56,390 bases of DNA from an uncultured Flavonifractor sp. (GTDB taxonomy: Bacteria > Bacillota > Clostridia > Oscillospirales > Oscillospiraceae), in NCBI GenBank assembly GCA_947649225.1, contig CANSQX010000002.1, positions 1 to 56,390 on the forward strand. The letters are read 5' to 3'. The notes under the pieces were generated by a model that made no database searches, was not told the origin of the DNA, and was given only the letters and a program-made list of their open reading frames with translations. A program made the position numbers and the translations under genes. Of the stretch, positions 7,698-16,603 are shown piece after piece (positions within the stretch are counted from its first letter, which is position 1; every line of letters starts with the position of its first letter).

Positions 7698-8990
7698 TCA
7701 GCTCACCTGGGCCTGCTTCTCCTCGTCGGGGGTCACGACCACGCGGATGTCGGCCCCCACGCCGGAGAGCTTGCGCACAATGTCCTCATAGCCCCGCTCA
7801 ATGTGGTAGATGCAGTCGATCTCGGTGGTCCCCTGGGCGGCCAAACCGGCAATCACCATGGCGGCCCCCGCCCGCAGATCGCAGGCCCGGATGCGGGCGC
7901 CCGACAGCTGGGTCACCCCCTCGATGACGGCGATCTTGCCGTCCACCTGGAGCTGGGCCCCCATGCGCCGGAACTCGTCCACATAGCGGTAACGGTTGTC
8001 CCACACGCCCTCGGTCAGCACGCTGGTGCCCTCCGCCATGCAGAGGATGGCGGCGATCTGGGGCTGCATGTCCGTGGGGAAGCCGGGGTAGGGCAGGGTC
8101 TTGACGTTGGTACGGGTCAGCTTGCCGGTCCGGCGGACCAGAACGGCGTCGTCCCGCTCCTCCACCTCCACGCCCATCTCCAGCAGCTTGGCCGTGATGC
8201 ACTCCAGATGCTTAGGGATGACGTTTTTGATCAAAACCTCGCCCCCGGAGGCGGCCACGGCGGCCATATAGGTGCCCGCCTCGATCTGGTCGGGGATGAT
8301 GGAGTAGCTGCCGCCGCTGAGGCGGTCTACCCCCCGGATCTTGATCACGTCGGTGCCTGCGCCCATGATGTCGGCCCCCATGGAGTTGAGGAAGTTGGCC
8401 AGATCCACCACGTGGGGCTCCTTGGCGGCGTTTTCAATCACCGTCATGCCGTCGGCCAGCACGGCGGCCAGCATAATGTTCATGGTGGCCCCCACCGACA
8501 CGATGTCCAGATAGATCTGGGTGCCGGACATGCGGCCCTTCTGAGCCCTGGCGTGGATATAGCCGCCCTGGACGTCCACCTCGGCGCCCATGGCCACAAA
8601 GCCCTTGATATGCTGATCGATGGGGCGGCCGCCGAAGTCGCAGCCCCCCGGCGGGGGCACCTGGGCGGAGCCGAACCGCCCCAGCAGCGCGCCGATGAGA
8701 TAGTAGGAGGCCCGAATTTTCCGCGCCAGCTCCTCCGGCACCCGGAGGTTGCGCAGGTGGGAGCAGTCGATCTCCACCGTCGTCCGGTTGATGGTCCGGA
8801 TGTCGGCGCCCAGCTCCTGCAAGATGTTCAAAATCAAGGTGACGTCGCTGATCTGCGGGATATTCTCAATCCGGCAGATACCGTCTACCAGCAGTGCGGC
8901 GGGAATGATGGCCACCGCTGCATTTTTCGCCCCGCTGATGTCAATTTCCCCAAAAAGCGGCTTGCCGCCATGAATCACATATTTCGTCAA
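7698..8990 (-). CDS. murA: UDP-N-acetylglucosamine 1-carboxyvinyltransferase
   Basis: First committed step of peptidoglycan synthesis, adding enolpyruvate from PEP to UDP-GlcNAc. The 430-aa protein has the family N-terminus SGAKNAAVAI and the active-site loop PPPGGCDFGGRPIDQH with the catalytic, fosfomycin-reactive Cys117. The start is TTG with GAGGG 8 nt upstream; homologues also begin a few residues before this glycine-rich segment. The gene sits between yycI and walJ but has its own consensus promoter, so it can be expressed apart from walRK. Confidence 0.96.
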   Translation of the reverse strand: MTKYVIHGGKPLFGEIDISGAKNAAVAIIPAALLVDGICRIENIPQISDVTLILNILQELGADIRTINRTTVEIDCSHLRNLRVPEELARKIRASYYLIGALLGRFGSAQVPPPGGCDFGGRPIDQHIKGFVAMGAEVDVQGGYIHARAQKGRMSGTQIYLDIVSVGATMNIMLAAVLADGMTVIENAAKEPHVVDLANFLNSMGADIMGAGTDVIKIRGVDRLSGGSYSIIPDQIEAGTYMAAVAASGGEVLIKNVIPKHLECITAKLLEMGVEVEERDDAVLVRRTGKLTRTNVKTLPYPGFPTDMQPQIAAILCMAEGTSVLTEGVWDNRYRYVDEFRRMGAQLQVDGKIAVIEGVTQLSGARIRACDLRAGAAMVIAGLAAQGTTEIDCIYHIERGYEDIVRKLSGVGADIRVVVTPDEEKQAQVS

Positions 8991-9123
8991 ACCTGCAACC
9001 CTCTATTCCTTCCGCCGGCTCTCTCCCCGGCCGGCGGTATCAAAGGACCGGGGCCGCTTGTCCCCCGTCCGAACACATGTAAAGGAAGGCCGCACCACCG
9101 TGCGGCGCTATAACACGGCATAC

Positions 9124-9152
9124 ATTATACCACTACTTCCCGGTAAAATCAA
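9124..9152 (-). promoter_or_regulatory. murA promoter
   Basis: TTGATT, 17-bp spacer and TATAAT on the minus strand. Confidence 0.85.
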
Positions 9153-9314
9153 AGCAATTTTCACCGCCGTCTCCGCCGGCCTGGAACGTCTCCTTGCCTA
9201 CTATCCCCGTTTTCCGTTGATTTATGCCACAATTTCGGCCTGCGCACCAGATTTTTTTGCCGCAGCTGTGCAAAATGCCCTTGTCGGGCCGGATCTCCCC
9301 CTGCGAGAACGCGC

Positions 9315-9366
9315 AAAAATTGGCGATATGCCCAATGCAGCGCCGCCGTCCGCCGGGCATATCGCC
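9315..9366 (-). terminator. Terminator after yycI
   Basis: A 12-bp perfect inverted repeat GGCGATATGCCC/GGGCATATCGCC with a 21-nt loop is followed by AATTTTT on the minus strand. It separates the walRKHI transcript from murA. Confidence 0.8.
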
Positions 9367-9381
9367 GGTTTGAATAACCAA

Positions 9382-10230
9382 TCAGGGCCGCTCCGCGCTC
9401 TGCTCCGGCGTAATCGTGCCGGTGACGCCGTCCATGTAGTACACGCCGGTGTCGGTGACGATGCGCCAGACCGGAGAGAGGTAGGTGACCGGGCGGCTCA
9501 GGTTGGCCTGATAGCCCGGGGTGAGCTCCCGGATCTCGTTGCACACGCTGGCCACCCCGTCGTGGATCCCGGCCAGAAAGCGGACCAGCACGGAGGCGGT
9601 GCTCAGGGGCTCCTCCCCCTCCGCCGGGGCGGCCTGGCCGGAGATCCGCTGGGCGTCCACGGCCCGCAGGCCGTCCCCCTCGTAGGTGAAGACCGCCAGG
9701 CAGGAGAAGACCGGGCTGCCCTCCCACCGCTGCCGGAAGGTAACGACGGTGGTCTCCCCCGCCGTCTCCACCCCGGCCAGCTCCCCGTCGAAAGCCAGCA
9801 GGTCCAGGCAGCGGGCGGCGTGGCGGCGGGGAGCCTCTCCGTTCAGGGGGATGGCCCCGGGCTCCAGGCGGAACAAAAACCGGCCGCTGCTGTAGAAATC
9901 GGCGCTCCCCAGCTCGGAGGTATAGGTGACCTGGAGGTCTCCCTCCCTGTCCTGCCGCCGGACGGGTCCCAGCAGGGCCTGGGCCATGGCCTCCTCGTGA
10001 ACCCCGATCCGCTCCCGCTCCACCGCCAGGGCCCGCAGCCCCAGCTCCGCCGGGATGCTCTCGGGCAGAAAGCGGATCCCGTTTTTCTCCAGCACGGCCA
10101 CCGCCCCGGTCCGGGCCTCCTCCCGGTAGCGGGCGGAGCGGACCTCCCGGGTGCCGGTAAACACCAGCAGGAAGGCGTTCAGCAGGGCCAGAATCAAAAT
10201 GATGATGGATTTAATTTTCGACCACTGCAT
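9382..10230 (-). CDS. yycI: YycI-like regulator of WalK
   Basis: Membrane-anchored extracytoplasmic partner of the WalK kinase. The 282-aa protein begins MQWSKIKSIIILILALLNAF, the family's signature N-terminal helix (one TM segment, residues about 6-26). The rest is a polar extracytoplasmic domain ending in a PepSY-like segment (VYYMDGVTGTI). It follows yycH by 18 nt with ACGGAG 6 nt before the ATG. In Bacillus, YycH and YycI pair through their TM helices to restrain WalK; in other species they activate it. The direction here is unknown. Confidence 0.85.
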   Translation of the reverse strand: MQWSKIKSIIILILALLNAFLLVFTGTREVRSARYREEARTGAVAVLEKNGIRFLPESIPAELGLRALAVERERIGVHEEAMAQALLGPVRRQDREGDLQVTYTSELGSADFYSSGRFLFRLEPGAIPLNGEAPRRHAARCLDLLAFDGELAGVETAGETTVVTFRQRWEGSPVFSCLAVFTYEGDGLRAVDAQRISGQAAPAEGEEPLSTASVLVRFLAGIHDGVASVCNEIRELTPGYQANLSRPVTYLSPVWRIVTDTGVYYMDGVTGTITPEQSAERP

Positions 10231-10248
10231 ACCGGACTCCGTCCCCCC

Positions 10249-11577
10249 TTACCGGGCCACCCAGCCCGCCCGGATGGTTTCGCCGCCGCTGTCCTCGTAG
10301 CAGAGGACCAGCTCACGGCCCGCTGCGGGCAGGGCCTCCATAGCCGCAGCCGCCCGCAGCTCCCGCAGGACGATGGACCGCTCCCCCGTGTCCGTGTACT
10401 GGCGCAGGCGGAGGGTAAAGCCGGTGATCTGCCCGTCCTGAATCTGAAATCTGGCGGCATAGCCCTCGTCGTAGAGCTGGACCGCCGCGCCGTCCAGGGT
10501 GTAGCCGAAGCGGACCTCCCAGCCGCCGTCCTCCCGCCCGGCCAGACCGGCGAAGGTGATCTGGGCGTCCCCGCACCAGCGCCCGGCGGTGGCCTGGGCC
10601 AGAGCCCGGCATGCCTCAATCACGGCGGCCGGGCCCTCCCCGGCCGGATAGCGGCGGGCGTCTCCCCCGGCGGAGAAGGTGACGGCGCCCCCCTCTCCGA
10701 TCCGCAGGCTGTCGCTGCCGTCCCGGATCACCACCGTGTTCCCCGACTGATAGCCCCCGCCGGCCTGGGGCGGAAAGCCGCAGGCGCGCTGGAGGGCCTG
10801 AAGCCAGCTCTCATCCTCCAGCCGGACGGGGTTGGCGGCCTGATAGACCCGGGGTGAGGGCGGGGCCTCCCGCACCATCACGTAGGGGTCCAGGCCGTCG
10901 TAGCCCGCCCCCCTGCCGTACTCGAAGGCGAAGGCCGCGCCGTTGGGCACACAGTTCTCCACCGCGTCCCGCAGATGTCCCACATAGGACACCGCCGTGT
11001 CACAGGCATAATACATGCCGTCCGCCTCATTACTATAGTACAGGGTCACGGCGTCCCCGCCGCCGTGGGCCAGCGCCAGCCGCCGGGCCTGACCGCTGAG
11101 GTCCGCGCCGCGCTCCCCCAGCCAGGCCTGCAGGGCCTCCAGGGGCACGTCGCACCGGAAATCCACATAGATCCCCGGCTGACACAGGGCGGTCCGCCAG
11201 GCGGATTCGGAGACGGTCCGGGCGTTCCGGGCGCTGGAGAGGCCCTCGCCCAGCACGCCCGACAGGGAGTCAAAGAGGGCGCCGGTCTGACCGGCGTCGT
11301 ACTGGAGCCCCAGCCGGGCCTCCCCGTTGGATACGGCGACGGCGGCGGGCAGGGCGGCCGTCCCCGGGCGGGCGGCGCTGATCTGGGGGGCGGGGGACTC
11401 CCCCGGCCTCTCCCCCCGGAGCAGCGCGGCGAGCCCGGAGATCGGGTCCGCCCCGCTTCCGCCGGTATAGAGTCCCGTGCGCAGGGCCAGATAGACCGCC
11501 GAGAGGGCCAGCAGCACAATCAGCCCGTTTTTGCACCACTCCAGGCCCCGGCCCCGGCGGCGTCTATGGGTGCGCAT
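10249..11577 (-). CDS. yycH: YycH-like regulator of WalK
   Basis: Extracytoplasmic regulator of the WalK kinase with one N-terminal TM helix (residues about 16-34) after a very Arg-rich cytoplasmic tail. The 442-aa sequence is diverged, and I assign it mainly by position between walK and yycI and by its architecture. It overlaps the walK 3' end by 14 nt, implying coupled translation. GGAGGGG lies 7 nt before the ATG. The repeats of the outer domain are not obvious by eye. Confidence 0.78.
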   Translation of the reverse strand: MRTHRRRRGRGLEWCKNGLIVLLALSAVYLALRTGLYTGGSGADPISGLAALLRGERPGESPAPQISAARPGTAALPAAVAVSNGEARLGLQYDAGQTGALFDSLSGVLGEGLSSARNARTVSESAWRTALCQPGIYVDFRCDVPLEALQAWLGERGADLSGQARRLALAHGGGDAVTLYYSNEADGMYYACDTAVSYVGHLRDAVENCVPNGAAFAFEYGRGAGYDGLDPYVMVREAPPSPRVYQAANPVRLEDESWLQALQRACGFPPQAGGGYQSGNTVVIRDGSDSLRIGEGGAVTFSAGGDARRYPAGEGPAAVIEACRALAQATAGRWCGDAQITFAGLAGREDGGWEVRFGYTLDGAAVQLYDEGYAARFQIQDGQITGFTLRLRQYTDTGERSIVLRELRAAAAMEALPAAGRELVLCYEDSGGETIRAGWVAR

Positions 11578-13348
11578 GGCGGGGCCCCTCCACCAGCAGG
11601 CGGATCCGGACGGTCAGGCCGGGTCCCTCCCGGTCCACGATGCCGATCTCCCCCTCGTGCCTGTCCACAATCTCCCGGGCGATGGAGAGGCCCAGGCCGG
11701 TGCCCCCCGACTCCCGGGACCGGGCCTTGTCCACCCGGTAAAAGCGCTCGAAAATCCGGCCCCGGTCCGCGGCGGGGATGCCGATGCCGTTGTCGGTGAC
11801 CTCCATCCAGACATAGTCCCCCTGCCGGCCGGCCCGGAGCTGGATGCGCCCCCCGTCCGGGGTGTACTTGATGGCGTTGGAGACCACGTTCATCATCACC
11901 TGTACAATCCGCTCCCGGTCGCCCACCACCCCGGGGAGCTCCGGCTCCAGCTCCAGGGTGATCCGGTGTCTGTGGCGCTGGGCCTCCATCAGGGTGGCGT
12001 TGTACACGTCCCGCACCGCCTCCCCGAAGGGGAAGCGGGCCAGCGCCAGGGGGCTGCGGCCCGAGTCGAAGCGGGAGAGGGTCAGCAGGTCCTGGACAAT
12101 GTGGGTCATGCGGTCGGACTCATTGAGAATGACCCCCAAAAAGTTCTTCTCGGTCGCGGGAGGGAGGCTCCCGGCGTTGTCGGCCAGGGTCTCGGCATAG
12201 GAGCGGATATTGGTCAGAGGGGTGCGCAGCTCGTGGGACACGTTGGCCACGAACTCCCGGCGCATCTCCTCGGTCTTGCGCTGGACGGTCACGTCGTGGA
12301 TGACCGCCATCACGCCGCCCTGGCGCTCCCGGTAGAAGGGGGCCAGCAGCAGCTCCAGGCTGCGGCCGTCCACCTCCCGGGCGCCGTCCAGACACCCGGC
12401 GGCCGGGTCCACCGCCAGCACCCCCTGGATAGGGGCGATGTCGCCGAACAGGCTGTCGTAGGTCTCTGCGCCGCCCACGGGGATGGCCCGGCCCAGCATC
12501 TCGGCGGCGGCGGGGTTGGCGTGGATCACCGCCCCGTCCCGGGAGAAGGCCACCACCCCGTCGGTCATGTGGAGGAAGAGGGTGTCCAGCTTGGTGCGCT
12601 CGTTCTCGGCCTCCTCCAGGGTCTCCTGAAGGCGGCGGGCCATGTGGTTAAAGGTGCCGGTGAGCACCCCGATCTCATCCCGGGAGGCCACGGCGATTTT
12701 GTGGGAGAAATCCCCGGCGGCCACCCGCTCGGCCCCCTCGGTGAGCTTTTCGATGGGGGTGATCATGGTCTTGGACAGCAGGAAGGAGAGGAGCACCGCA
12801 ATCACTACGCCAAAGAGCAGCGCCCCCATGATCAGGGTCAGGAACTCGCTGTTGAGGGCGCGGACGGTCTCCCGGCTGTCCAGAATGTAGACCACGTAGT
12901 CCATGCCCCCCCGGCGGATGGGGAGCGCGGCGTCCATCACGTCGGCGGATACGTCGTTCTCGGCAGACAGCTCCCCGGCCAGGCCCCGGGCCAGGTTGCG
13001 GGTCACGGCGGGGAAATCCCCCACCTTCTCCGGGTCAGAGGCCGCCAGGCACCGCCCGTCCGTCCCATCCAGCACATAATACCAGCGGCTGCGGTTGTCC
13101 ACTCCCAGGGAGTAGTTGTAGCCGTCCAGCACGTCGGCGATCCGGGCTGCGCCGTCCTCCTCGTCCCGTCCGGCGCTGGTCAGGTCGGTGATCAGATCGT
13201 AGGTAAAGGCATTGCTCATCTGGGTGTAAAAATCCCGCAGATAGTAGCCCATCACCGAGTTGATCAGAAAAGCGCCCACCACCGTCATCAGCGACACAAT
13301 GAGCAGCGTCATGATGAGCACCAGCTTCATATGCAGGCTGCGGAACAT
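11564..13348 (-). CDS. walK: WalK sensor histidine kinase
   Basis: Sensor kinase controlling peptidoglycan hydrolases and wall growth. The 594-aa protein has TM1 (about 8-32), an extracellular sensor domain (about 35-165), TM2 (about 168-192) and a HAMP domain (about 193-245). A PAS domain (about 255-355) and HisKA with ANVSHELRTPLTN (phospho-His372) follow, then HATPase_c with VSNAIKYTPDG, DNGIGI and GTGLGLSI. The full HAMP-PAS-HisKA-HATPase order is typical of WalK. It follows walR by 44 nt with an AGGAGGGGAGGGG site. Confidence 0.95.
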   Translation of the reverse strand: MFRSLHMKLVLIMTLLIVSLMTVVGAFLINSVMGYYLRDFYTQMSNAFTYDLITDLTSAGRDEEDGAARIADVLDGYNYSLGVDNRSRWYYVLDGTDGRCLAASDPEKVGDFPAVTRNLARGLAGELSAENDVSADVMDAALPIRRGGMDYVVYILDSRETVRALNSEFLTLIMGALLFGVVIAVLLSFLLSKTMITPIEKLTEGAERVAAGDFSHKIAVASRDEIGVLTGTFNHMARRLQETLEEAENERTKLDTLFLHMTDGVVAFSRDGAVIHANPAAAEMLGRAIPVGGAETYDSLFGDIAPIQGVLAVDPAAGCLDGAREVDGRSLELLLAPFYRERQGGVMAVIHDVTVQRKTEEMRREFVANVSHELRTPLTNIRSYAETLADNAGSLPPATEKNFLGVILNESDRMTHIVQDLLTLSRFDSGRSPLALARFPFGEAVRDVYNATLMEAQRHRHRITLELEPELPGVVGDRERIVQVMMNVVSNAIKYTPDGGRIQLRAGRQGDYVWMEVTDNGIGIPAADRGRIFERFYRVDKARSRESGGTGLGLSIAREIVDRHEGEIGIVDREGPGLTVRIRLLVEGPRHAHP

Positions 13349-13392
13349 GGGGACCCCTCCCCTCCTTTTCCGGTTTGGTCAGGAACGGCCGC

Positions 13393-14097
13393 TCAGGCGT
13401 TGAACAGGTAGCCCAGGCCCCGGCGGGTGAGGATAAACTGTGGGGCGGCGGGGTCGTCCTCCACCTTCTCGCGCAGGCGGCGGACGGCCACGTCCACGGC
13501 CCGCACGTCGCCCACGTAGCCCTCGTAATTCCACACATGCTCCATCAGGGCCTCCCGCGAGAAGGCCTTGCCGGGCTGGGAACCCAGAAATTTCAGCAGC
13601 TCGTACTCCCGCTGGGTCAGGTCCAGGCTCTTATTGTCCTTGTAGGCCACTAAAAGGTCGGTGTCAATAACAATGCGTCCCAGATCCAGCCGCGCTCCGC
13701 CGGGCGCCGCCGGGGGCGCCATGCCCGCCATGCCGCTGCGCCGGATGTTGGCCTTGACCCGGGCCAGCAGCTCCCGCATGGAGAAGGGCTTGGTGATGTA
13801 GTCGTCTGCGCCCAGCTCCAGGCCCAGGACCTTGTCGGTCTCCTCCTCCCGGGCGGTGAGCATGAGGATGGGCGTGGGCCGCCCCGCATCCCGGATGGCC
13901 CGGCACACGTCAAAGCCGTTCATTTTGGGGAGCATCAGGTCCAGAAGGATCAGGTCCGGGTCCTGCTCCAGCGCCAGCTGGAGCCCGGCCTCCCCGTCAT
14001 AGGCCTCCAGGATCCCATAGCCCTCCCTGGACAGGTTGAAGCTCAGAATATCCACAATATTTTTCTCGTCCTCGACGATCAGAATCCGCTTATCCAT
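13393..14097 (-). CDS. walR: WalR response regulator (OmpR family)
   Basis: DNA-binding partner of WalK. The 234-aa protein has a receiver domain with acidic pocket VEDEKN, phospho-acceptor Asp53 in LILLDLMLP, and K in ITKPFSMREL. A C-terminal winged helix follows (DLTQREYELLKFLGSQPGKAFSR and VRRLREKVE). The ATG is chosen over an in-frame TTG two codons upstream because GAGGAGGGGG is correctly spaced for it. It overlaps the NUDIX gene by 8 nt. Confidence 0.95.
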   Translation of the reverse strand: MDKRILIVEDEKNIVDILSFNLSREGYGILEAYDGEAGLQLALEQDPDLILLDLMLPKMNGFDVCRAIRDAGRPTPILMLTAREEETDKVLGLELGADDYITKPFSMRELLARVKANIRRSGMAGMAPPAAPGGARLDLGRIVIDTDLLVAYKDNKSLDLTQREYELLKFLGSQPGKAFSREALMEHVWNYEGYVGDVRAVDVAVRRLREKVEDDPAAPQFILTRRGLGYLFNA

Positions 14098-14653
14098 CCG
14101 CAACCCCCTCCTCGCACGGCCGGGCCAGCCAGGCCTGGACCTTCAGCACCAGCGCACCCGTCTTGGCGTCCGCGATCGCCCCGCACATCACCTGGTCCGC
14201 CAGCTCCTCCAGGGGCAGGCGGCCGATCTCCAGAAACTCGTCCTCGTCCGGGTGGGCGGGCGCCGGCCGGAGATCCCGGGCCAGATACATGTGGAGCACC
14301 TCGTCCGAAAAGCCGGGGGAGGTATAGAGACAGCCCAGATAGTCGAACCGCCCGGGGACCAGGCCAACCTCCTCCTCCAGCTCCCGCAGGCCGCACAGGC
14401 GGTGGTCCTCCCCCCGCTCCAGCTTGCCTGCGGGCAGCTCGGTGAGCACGGTCTGGAAGGGGTAGCGGAACTGCCGCACCACCGTGACCGTGCCGTCCTC
14501 ATGGAGGGGGAGGACGCACACCCCGCCAGGGTGCTCCACTACCTCCCGCTTTACCACCCGGCCGTTGACCAGCTCGGCCTGATCCAGCCGCACATTGACG
14601 ATGACCCCCTGATAGACCTGCTCGCTGGCGACGGTCTTTTCTGTCAATTCCAT
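14090..14653 (-). CDS. NUDIX hydrolase, ADP-ribose pyrophosphatase type
   Basis: Probably hydrolyses ADP-ribose or a related nucleoside diphosphate sugar. In the 187-aa protein the NUDIX box starts in ELPAGKLERGE and continues LRELEEEVGL, as in the ADP-ribose pyrophosphatase subgroup. The downstream SPGFSDEVLHMYLA segment supports that subgroup. It is the first gene of the wal transcript and overlaps walR by 8 nt, so the two are likely co-translated. A role in wall control is not implied by the family. Confidence 0.9.
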   Translation of the reverse strand: MELTEKTVASEQVYQGVIVNVRLDQAELVNGRVVKREVVEHPGGVCVLPLHEDGTVTVVRQFRYPFQTVLTELPAGKLERGEDHRLCGLRELEEEVGLVPGRFDYLGCLYTSPGFSDEVLHMYLARDLRPAPAHPDEDEFLEIGRLPLEELADQVMCGAIADAKTGALVLKVQAWLARPCEEGVADG

Positions 14654-14731
14654 GTGTCAAGTCTCCTTTTCTGCCCCGCGCAGGCGGCGGCGCGGGCCGC
14701 CGCCTGGATGCCGGTGTCAACAGATAGAGAT

Positions 14732-14740
14732 AGTATACCA
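14732..14740 (-). promoter_or_regulatory. Promoter of the NUDIX-wal operon
   Basis: TGG-TATACT, an extended -10 element on the minus strand, lies about 80 bp before the NUDIX start. No clear -35 is seen. Confidence 0.5.
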
Positions 14741-14899
14741 CAATTCTTTCCACAGTGCACCATGAACTTTTGATCCCAGAAGGGGCCGCGCAGTCCGGCC
14801 CGGCTCCCCGGAAAACATTACAGCTAGGCAAAGGGGCGGCTCTCTCTTTATAATGGAGGGCAGCCGCAGCACTCAGTTTTTTGTTAAGGAGGCGCGCCC

Positions 14900-15415
14900 A
14901 TGACCATCCAACCCATTGGAACCGCCAGTGTCGCCCTGTACATCACCCCGGCCGATCTCAAGGAGCACGGCCTGACCCCCGCCGGTCTCACCCTGGAGCG
15001 GGCCCTGGAGCTCACCCACTCCGCCTTTGAGGAGGCGGGCATCGCCCTGGACGGCTCCATTGAGATCGAGGCCTATCCGGAGGCCTGCGGCGTGCTGGTC
15101 TTCGCCCGCATCAAGGAGCCGGAGCGGCTCTGGTTCTCCTTTGACGGCCTGGAGCCCCTGCTGGACGGCTCCCGCACCCTCGCCGGTCCCCGGCCGGACG
15201 CCGCCCTGCTGTGGTGGGACGGCCGCTACTGGCTCTCCCTGCCCGGGGACGCGGAGCAGGCCGCCAACCACTTTTCGGAGTTCGGCCGCAGCGAGACCCG
15301 CCGCCCCCACCTGGAGGCCAGCCTGGCCGAGCACGGCGCGGCGATCCTCGCCGGGGACGCCCTGAACGTGCTCCTCCATCACTTTGCCGGCGCGCCCCCG
15401 GAAAATATCTCTTGA
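14900..15415 (+). CDS. mecA: MecA-like adaptor protein
   Basis: Adaptor that delivers substrates to ClpC. The 171-aa protein has an N-terminal domain resembling MecA (IGTASVALYITPADLKEHGL, then an acidic helix) and a C-terminal ClpC-binding-like domain (GRYWLSLPG ... LAEHGAAILAGDAL). It is shorter than the Bacillus protein of about 218 aa because the linker is reduced. AAGGAGG lies 7 nt before the ATG. TATAAT at 14849 is a likely -10. Family assignment is by pattern rather than alignment. Confidence 0.8.
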   Translation: MTIQPIGTASVALYITPADLKEHGLTPAGLTLERALELTHSAFEEAGIALDGSIEIEAYPEACGVLVFARIKEPERLWFSFDGLEPLLDGSRTLAGPRPDAALLWWDGRYWLSLPGDAEQAANHFSEFGRSETRRPHLEASLAEHGAAILAGDALNVLLHHFAGAPPENIS

Positions 15416-15440
15416 CTTGGCGCGCCGTCCGGGCGATACT
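15412..15440 (+). promoter_or_regulatory. Promoter for yqzL-recO
   Basis: TTGACT, 17-bp spacer and GATACT. The -35 box overlaps the mecA stop codon. Confidence 0.55.
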
Positions 15441-15551
15441 ATAGGAAAGCGCAGATTTTTTCGTAACCGGTACAGCAAAATGTTACCGCTTATAAACGGG
15501 CCGGCCCGGGTCAAGCTAAGAACCAGATTGATCACAGGGGAGGGCTCGCCC

Positions 15552-15662
15552 ATGGATGCCGAAGCGCTCTGGTTGCTGTTCTGGACCACCGGACTGCCCG
15601 AGGCCTATATCCTGCGGGGACTGCTGCGGGAGGAGGAGGCCGGGCAGGAAAAATCCGCCTGA
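15552..15662 (+). CDS. yqzL: YqzL family small protein
   Basis: A 36-aa protein starting MDAEALWLLFWTTGLPEAYI. It matches the YqzL pattern of an aromatic-rich amphipathic start, a TG turn, then a YL-type helix. GGGGAGGG lies 7 nt before the ATG. YqzL is encoded next to recO in Bacillus, and here it lies about 145 bp upstream of recO in the same direction. Its function is unknown in any organism I can recall. Confidence 0.8.
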   Translation: MDAEALWLLFWTTGLPEAYILRGLLREEEAGQEKSA

Positions 15663-15726
15663 GCGCCTGCTTCGCCGCTCCGCACCGGCGGAGGGCTCTG
15701 CGGAGCAGGTGTAAAAACCCGCCATA

Positions 15727-15789
15727 CCCCCGCCGGACTTCTGAAACGGAAGACCGGCGGGGGCTGCGGCGCATCCCGGTCCGGGATGC
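15727..15789 (+). other. Two hairpins between yqzL and recO
   Basis: CCCCCGCCGG/CCGGCGGGGG (15727-15763) is followed by GCATCCCGG-T-CCGGGATGC (15771-15789). The second stem ends just before the recO ribosome-binding site. The pair could attenuate transcription or limit translation. Confidence 0.45.
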
Positions 15790-15807
15790 GGTTCGGGAGG
15801 GATCGCC

Positions 15808-16602
15808 ATGCACATCAAGGCCCGCGGACTGGTGCTGCGGGAGGTCAACTACAAGGAGGCCGACAAGATCCTCACCGTCCTCACCGACGAGGGGGGCAAG
15901 CGCACCGTCAAGGCCCGGGGCTGCCGCCGCAGGGGGAGCCGCCTAGCCGCCTCCACCCAGCTGCTGACCTACTCGGAGATGACCCTGTTCGAGTACCGGG
16001 ACCACTGCACCATGAACGAGGCCGCCTCCCTGGAGCAGTTCTGGGGGGTGCGCAGCGACGTGGAAAAGCTGGCCCTGGGCTCCTACTTTGCCGAGACCAT
16101 GGAGGCCGTGGCCCTGGAGGGCAGGAGCGACCCGGAGCTCCTCTCCCTGATCCTCAACGCCCTGTACGCCCTGGACAAGCTGGACCGGCCCCCGGCCCTG
16201 GTGAAGGCGGCCTACGAGCTTCAGCTGCTCTGTCTGGCGGGGTACGCCCCCATGCTGGACGCCTGCGCCGTCTGCGGTGCCCCCGAGCCGGTGGACCCCG
16301 TGCTCAGCCTGACCGGCGGGGTGCTCCGCTGCGGCCGGTGCGGGCCCGGGACGGGCGGGGCGGTCCCCCTGAATGCCGGGGCCCTGGCCGCCCTGCGCCA
16401 CGTGGTCAACGGAGATTCCCGGCGGATCTTCTCCTTCCGGCTGGGGAGCGGCGGCCTGGCCCGGATGGGGCGGGCCTGCGAGTCCTTTCTCCTCACCCAG
16501 CTGGAGCGGGGGTTCCGCACCCTGGATTTTTATCACAATCTGACCGCTCAGGCCCCCGCCGGCGGGGCGGAGGCGGCCGCCAATCCGGACAGGAGGGACT
16601 GA
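15808..16602 (+). CDS. recO: DNA repair protein RecO
   Basis: Recombination mediator that anneals strands and loads RecA with RecR. The 264-aa protein has an N-terminal OB-fold with KARGLVLREVNYKEADKILTVLT and KARGCRRRGS, then an alpha-helical domain. A zinc site follows as CAVCGAPEP and LRCGRCG. GGGAGGG precedes the ATG. One base separates its stop from the phzF-like gene, so the two are an operon. Confidence 0.94.
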   Translation: MHIKARGLVLREVNYKEADKILTVLTDEGGKRTVKARGCRRRGSRLAASTQLLTYSEMTLFEYRDHCTMNEAASLEQFWGVRSDVEKLALGSYFAETMEAVALEGRSDPELLSLILNALYALDKLDRPPALVKAAYELQLLCLAGYAPMLDACAVCGAPEPVDPVLSLTGGVLRCGRCGPGTGGAVPLNAGALAALRHVVNGDSRRIFSFRLGSGGLARMGRACESFLLTQLERGFRTLDFYHNLTAQAPAGGAEAAANPDRRD

Positions 16603-16603
16603 T

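Larger units (their letters stand above)
8991..9381 (-). other. Intergenic region between yycI and murA
   Basis: It holds the yycI terminator (9315-9366), the murA promoter (9124-9152) and a leader of about 125 nt. The 82-codon minus-strand frame here overlaps the terminator and the promoter and shows no family features, so I do not call a gene. Confidence 0.7.

Noticed and set aside
9133..9381. An 82-codon minus-strand frame between yycI and murA
   Set aside because: It contains the yycI terminator and runs into the murA promoter; no motif or ribosome-binding site.
11531..13411. A 626-codon plus-strand open frame opposite walK
   Set aside because: It is antisense to a clearly conserved histidine kinase, and the composition is typical of a shadow frame.
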